NCBI GenBank assembly: GCA_023091735.1 | Contig: JALKBU010000883.1 | Location: 1-21,739, forward strand | Direction: 5' to 3' | DNA length: 21,739 bases | Source of the DNA: Trichomonas tenax | Taxonomy: Eukaryota > Parabasalia > Trichomonadida > Trichomonadidae | Part shown: piece after piece, positions 17,526 through 21,739 of the stretch | Position numbering within the stretch: position 1 is the first letter of the stretch | Layout: each line of letters starts with the position of its first letter | Program-made: the position numbers and the translations under genes | The notes under the pieces: generated by a model | Told to the model about the DNA's origin: nothing | The model's input: the letters and a program-made list of their open reading frames with translations, nothing else | Database searches by the model: none

Positions 17526-18416
17526 ATGACGAATCGTTTAGGTGCTCTCAGACAGAAAGCCGGCGTTTCCGGTGATAAGCCACCACCAGCACCAAAGAAC
17601 GAGAACGACCCATTCGCCGCGTTCTGGAACAAATATAACGACGTCAAGGGAAGGATCGAAGAAATCGACGATGTTTTAAGCGAAATCAAATCACTTGATG
17701 AGGATATTCAGAAGACACAGGATCAGAGAGAGGCTACTGATATGCGTGCTGAACTTCATGCAAAGCTTGGCTCGATTACGGCTGCTGCCAACGTTATTCG
17801 TCAAGATTTGGACAGAATGCGCTCTGACGTTGATAACGCAGCTGATGAGTATCCAGGTTCTGCACAAGTAAGACTCCAGAGAAACCACTTACACGTTCTT
17901 TCGAATACGTTTGCCCAAAAAATCAACGATTTCACACAAACACAGGAAGATATCAAGAAACGCTTCCAGCGGCAGGTCAAGAGACACTATGAAATTGCTG
18001 GTGTCCAGCTTGATGAAAATATGGTCAACAAAATTATCTCAGAAAATCCAGATGCTTTACAGCAAAGCGTTTTCCAGATCCAAGGATCGTCGGCAGCAAC
18101 AGAAGAAATCGTAAATACATATAATACAATCGCCGCACGTCATGAGGATATTTTGAGTATCGAAAGAAGCTTAGGTGAACTCATGGATCTTTTCGTCCAA
18201 TTCTCTATATTAATTAAGGATCAGGGAAGGCAAATTGATAATATCGAATCAAATATCGCTGCTGCTACAGATTATGTTCAGAGAGGTGTTCAGAGCTTAG
18301 AATCAGCTAAGCAGCACCAGAAGAAGAGCCGCAAATGCTTGTGGATAGTTATATTAACATTACTTGGCTTATTAATTGCTATTATTGTTATCATTGTCGT
18401 TGTTAAGAAGAAATAA
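17526..18416 (+). CDS. plasma-membrane-type syntaxin (Qa-SNARE)
   Basis: 296 aa from ATG 17526. A tail-anchored SNARE that drives vesicle fusion. An N-terminal three-helix Habc bundle covers about 30-150 and a SNARE helix about 205-266, with the zero-layer Gln in ILIKDQGRQIDNI (Q233). The tail is KSRKCLWIVILTLLGLL followed by an Ile/Val-rich membrane span (272-293) and KKK. Overall plan, length and motifs such as FQRQVKRHYEIAG and ARHEDILSIERSLGEL match syntaxin-1/SSO proteins. An in-frame ATG at 17463 would add 21 low-complexity residues. I prefer 17526 because MTNRLGALRQ lines up with the usual syntaxin start and an AAAAGT word sits just upstream. The stop reads TAAA. Confidence 0.93.
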   Translation: MTNRLGALRQKAGVSGDKPPPAPKNENDPFAAFWNKYNDVKGRIEEIDDVLSEIKSLDEDIQKTQDQREATDMRAELHAKLGSITAAANVIRQDLDRMRSDVDNAADEYPGSAQVRLQRNHLHVLSNTFAQKINDFTQTQEDIKKRFQRQVKRHYEIAGVQLDENMVNKIISENPDALQQSVFQIQGSSAATEEIVNTYNTIAARHEDILSIERSLGELMDLFVQFSILIKDQGRQIDNIESNIAAATDYVQRGVQSLESAKQHQKKSRKCLWIVILTLLGLLIAIIVIIVVVKKK

Positions 18417-18636
18417 ACCAAGATTTTCTATTTCTTTTGTTAATAGAAATTTTTGATTTCTTAAATGTCTTAAGTTTGAAGCTTAACATTATCATCAACA
18501 GTTTGTTATTAACATAAAGAATATAAATTTATATAACAGATAACAAAATATAACAAATATAAAATCTCGAAATGATATTTGATTGGAATCAAAGAATTAT
18601 TGTAGCATAGTCATTTAAAGCTCATGATTTTGTGAA

Positions 18637-19884
18637 TTACTCAGCGGCTTCTTCGTGTTTAGAACTTTGTTCGCCAATTATTTTAGAAAACATTGGAACT
18701 AAGACATCGTTGTAAGGATAAAGAGTCTCAAGAGCAGGTTCCTCTTGGATCATCTTGGAGAACGCCTTGAATAAATTCTTGGCTTCTTTTTCTCTGTTTG
18801 CGCGAAGGAAACAAATTGCAGCGTTGATCAGCAATCTATGTGTTTTCTTCTTTTGTATCTCTTTTGCATATATTTTGCCTGCAGAGATATAATCGCCGAT
18901 ATTCATCAAAGCAACAGCCAATCCTTCACTAGCGCCTTCAATTCCAGGATCCAATGCATTTGCGCGCTTCAAAGCGACTGCAGCACTGCAATAAAGCTTC
19001 AAATCTAAATAATTTAAGCCTAAATTTGCAAGTGGGAGTGCTTCGAAAGGAGCACAAAACGTTGCTTTCTTACAGCAAGCGATTGATGCTTCAGTTTTGT
19101 TTTTAGCATTAATGCACATCGAAACATTGTTCCACAAAGCTGGCGAATTAGCCAGACCTTGAAAAGATCGTCTGTATAGTTGTATAGCTTCCTCCTGATG
19201 CTGCTGATCCTGTTGAATTGCTCCTGCAAGCAACATAGACTGATAATCAGTTTCATCTCGCTTGAAAGAAGTCTCAAATTCTGTCATTGCTGCTTCAAAA
19301 TCAGCCTTTGCTAAGTGATATTTACCGATGCGCTTGTGAAGTGTTGAATTTGTTGGATGATGAACTAAAGCTTCTTGAATAAGTGAATCCATATCCTCAA
19401 ATTCCTTTCTTGATTCGTAAATAGTCATCAGCTCAAGAACCGTTTCTATTCTGAAATCAGTATCAAGAGCATTCTGATATTCGTCGATGGCCTCTTCGAA
19501 TTTTCTTAATTTTGAATAATTTTGACCGGAAAGGTGATAAACTTCCCAAATATTTCCTTCATCCGTGTCCTGAATTTGCTGTAGAATGGATAAAGAGTGT
19601 TGAAATCGGCCTAGAAAAAATAAACATTTTGCAATTTCGAGAGAATGACGTATATTATTCGTATCAAATTCAGATGCGGTCTGAAAACATCCCAAAGCCT
19701 CCTCAATGTGTCCTTTTGTGCGCAAAACACATCCTTTGAGATTTAATGCTTCAGCATTATCAGGCGATTTCCTTAAGATCTGGTTTATGATATTGATGCA
19801 CATGTCGTATTGCCCTAAAACGAAAAACCTGTGAGCGAGCCACTCTGATGGTTTATTATCTATTAATCGAACAGTAGAAAGCAT
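18637..19884 (-). CDS. BBS4: Bardet-Biedl syndrome 4 protein (BBSome TPR subunit)
   Basis: 415 aa, built of tandem tetratricopeptide repeats through about residue 375. BBS4 is a core BBSome subunit that carries membrane cargo in and out of cilia and flagella, in keeping with a flagellate. Diagnostic stretches include PALWNNVSMCINAKNKTEASI, then CCKKATFCAPFEALPLANLGL and LDPGIEGASEGLAVALMNIGD, which parallel the human protein at its PPLWNN..MC, LAPFDW..L.NLGL and LAVALTNL segments. Shorter than human (519 aa), mostly because the disordered C-terminal tail is reduced to QSSKHEEAAE. Start ATG 19884; the frame is open to a GTG at 19899 but that overlaps the promoter word. It converges on the syntaxin gene with a 220-bp spacer. 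Confidence 0.92.
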   Translation of the reverse strand: MLSTVRLIDNKPSEWLAHRFFVLGQYDMCINIINQILRKSPDNAEALNLKGCVLRTKGHIEEALGCFQTASEFDTNNIRHSLEIAKCLFFLGRFQHSLSILQQIQDTDEGNIWEVYHLSGQNYSKLRKFEEAIDEYQNALDTDFRIETVLELMTIYESRKEFEDMDSLIQEALVHHPTNSTLHKRIGKYHLAKADFEAAMTEFETSFKRDETDYQSMLLAGAIQQDQQHQEEAIQLYRRSFQGLANSPALWNNVSMCINAKNKTEASIACCKKATFCAPFEALPLANLGLNYLDLKLYCSAAVALKRANALDPGIEGASEGLAVALMNIGDYISAGKIYAKEIQKKKTHRLLINAAICFLRANREKEAKNLFKAFSKMIQEEPALETLYPYNDVLVPMFSKIIGEQSSKHEEAAE

Positions 19885-19894
19885 CTTTTTAGGC

Positions 19895-19903
19895 TCCACT
19901 TTT
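19895..19903 (-). promoter_or_regulatory. start-proximal AAAAGTGGA word of BBS4
   Basis: GAAAAAAAGTGGAGCC on the minus strand, 10 nt before ATG 19884. The AAAAGTG core matches the other genes; the last two bases differ. Confidence 0.35.
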
Positions 19904-21605
19904 TTTCTCGTTGACCTTTTTGAGTTTTGCGATTTTTAACGAGTAACCCCCTTTCCTGGACGAATCTGATGTAATATTTACGTGCTTTTTGTGGGTGCTG
20001 ATTCTAGTGGTGCAATCTGTTTCATGATCTTAGCAAGGTATTACTTAATCATGAAATGATTACAAACAGAAACCCATTACAAATCATTAATGGGCTTCTT
20101 TTATGAATCTCTTTGATGGTTATAACAAATACATCTCACTATTATAGCGTTCGCTCGCTTATTTTTGCTAGAGTTCCCCTAGAAAAATCAAAAAATAGAA
20201 AAGAAAAAATACGCTACGCGCTCGAGTCAAACGTCATTCCTTTACTCATACATCGAGCATACCTAACGTTATGCTATCTCAAGTTCACACAAATTTTGCT
20301 CATTGGTAACATTACATATCAAATTTTCGACTTTACATGACAAATATCAGATAATAAGTGTCAAAAATTGTGACTTTCGTTATTTTACATGTCAAAAATC
20401 GATGAAATCTCATTGAGGCATGGAGAGCCTTCAGTTAAATAGACAAACAAATGCTATAAACATACTCAGCACCCCCTGAAAAGCACCAATTTCTTATTAA
20501 AATAAATGGAAATACTAAATAAGTTAAATTATTGCTTTTTTTAAAAAAATACAAAAACAGAGTCTCATATTCTTAAAATAATAATCTATAATCACACCGT
20601 TTATGAATGTATTAATTATAATTGATTTTGTTAATATATTTATAAATTCTGCGATTTAATATAGGCTACATCTATATTATTAACATGCAGTTATACCTAC
20701 AATAGATAAGATAAGAGTTTCCATCATCTTCCAATACAAGATAGTGTTTGTTTAAGCAAAATCATTTTGGATTAGCGGCTTGGTCTTTGTTTGCAGAGAT
20801 CGTGTGTATTTCACTATACAACTATTTTTAATGATATCTCAATGACTGTGTTTAAATTTTGAGCTTATGTAGTCTTTCTATCACTGTAAAATGTGCCTTC
20901 TTTGTGATTGAAAATGACGGTGATGCGCATGTTAAACCTAATTTTTGCACCGACAATTTGTGATTTGTCTAATACTTATACGATATAATATATCATCAAG
21001 CATGTGGTACTCGCTATTCTTTATGCTAAATGAATTGAATACTGTTTATTGATGCTGTACAACGTCAAAAACATATCCGAAAGCAAACAAAAGAAATATA
21101 GGCATTCTATTTGTTTAAGATGTTAGACTGTTTCCACTGAGCATGCAAATAATAGGCGATGCAATTTTTTTGCATTTCTATTGATATATAACACCCGTTG
21201 CAAACAAAACTCAATAAATCTTGATTATGTTTGGCATATATTATTCAGTACTCATGTTCATTCTTTCTGTGGTGAGCAATCTATCAGAAGCCGTGTAAAT
21301 AACAAAACTTCTTATGATAAATATTTTTGACAATGTAAAGTAATTTTATCAAAATGGCAAAAATGTAAAATTGCGTTTTCAATATATGATCATATGTCAA
21401 TAGATGTCTTCAATCCAATTATCGAAGAATTAGTGACATTTATTAAGTTTTCAAATTTGATTATTTCCATATTAACGAGATAGATCGCATTGGGGACTGG
21501 GACAAAATAGAACAACGTGCTTTTCTGACAAGCAACTTATTTTTGTCATGTAAAGTCAGAATGTCAAAATAAAGGAAAGTGACGTGTTTGTGCGGGAAAA
21601 AATGT
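19904..21605. other. long AT-rich region without a supportable gene
   Basis: About 1.7 kb. It contains a small hairpin (CCCATTA 20073-20079 / TAATGGG 20088-20094) and unusual GC pockets at 20146-20158 and 20210-20225. TTTACATG(T/A)CA words occur at 20332, 20384 and 21544. A 75-codon frame near 20113-20340 looks fortuitous. No RNA gene was recognised. Confidence 0.45.
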
Positions 21606-21639
21606 AAAAGTGTCAATAGCTTGAAATGGATTGAACTCA

Positions 21640-21739
21640 ATGTTGGAAGCCAAAGAAGACTTCATTATGAGTAGTTGTGGCCTTATAGTGAAGGATGTTA
21701 TTTGTGCTATCAGCATCCTGACGATAGCACATCATCCAT
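21640..21739 (+). CDS. possible 5' end of a gene running off the window
   Basis: From ATG 21640 the frame stays open to the window edge (33 codons), beginning MLEAKEDFIMSSCGL. AAAAGTGTC, the same variant found before the L1-domain gene, lies at 21606-21614, but 25 nt away and with another ATG (21626, a two-codon frame) in between. Too short to identify. Confidence 0.25.
   Translation, partial: MLEAKEDFIMSSCGLIVKDVICAISILTIAHHP
21691..21736. repeat. hairpin at the right edge
   Basis: TGTGCTATC (21703-21711) pairs perfectly with GATAGCACA (21723-21731), and GGATG at 21693-21697 can extend the stem with CATCC at 21733-21737 via a bulge. It lies inside the edge open frame. Confidence 0.5.

Noticed and set aside
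20073..20094. Hairpin followed by T-rich sequence resembling a bacterial terminator
   Set aside because: The genome is eukaryotic, the stem is only 7 bp, and no gene ends there.
20113..20340. 75-codon plus-strand frame
   Set aside because: No family resemblance, no promoter word, and a mixed composition spanning two odd GC pockets; probably fortuitous.

Overview
The window looks like nuclear DNA of a trichomonad parabasalid (Trichomonas/Tritrichomonas type). The evidence is intronless eukaryotic genes in very AT-rich spacers, very short leaders, stop codons often read as TAAA, and an initiator-like TCACTTTTCATTA just before one start codon. A remnant of a BspA-like leucine-rich-repeat gene, a family hugely expanded in these protists, and a eukaryotic tRNA-Thr with internal A and B boxes fit the same picture. 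Genus and species cannot be fixed by eye.

Left part (1-5240): no intact gene. Two tandem, minus-strand, frame-broken copies of one multi-pass membrane protein family (887-2652 and 3778-5240) flank a foldback transposable element at 2960-3777. The element has about 380-bp inverted arms, a 58-nt loop and a matching 10-bp sequence on both sides (AAATTTGAAA), which suggests a Mutator-like non-autonomous element inserted in the tail of the second pseudogene. A one-armed relative lies at 12491-12944.

Middle and right: intact housekeeping genes separated by AT-rich spacers. In order they are a small bromodomain protein (-), ribosomal protein uL24/RPL26 (+), a Tubby-like protein (+), an unrecognised 128-aa protein (-), a BspA-like pseudogene (+), a TH1-domain (myosin-I tail homology) gene cut by one in-frame TAA (-), a RanBP1/Nup50-type Ran-binding protein (+), a Cic1/Utp30/RSL1D1-type L1-domain nucleolar protein (+), ribosomal protein uS19/RPS15 (-), tRNA-Thr(UGU) (-), a plasma-membrane-type syntaxin (+), and BBS4 (-). 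An open frame with an ATG runs off the right edge.

The genes do not form an operon or a single pathway. Three serve ribosome production (uL24, uS19, L1-domain protein), two serve ciliary membrane traffic in other eukaryotes (BBS4, Tubby), and the others serve nuclear transport, chromatin reading and membrane fusion. Regulatory regularities can be read directly: an AAAAGTGAC-type word just upstream of several starts, in either orientation, and an 18-bp block shared by the two ribosomal-protein genes. No clear new multi-gene system was found. The most unusual items are the near-perfect palindrome with diverged tips, the nonsense-interrupted TH1 gene, and the start-proximal promoter words.
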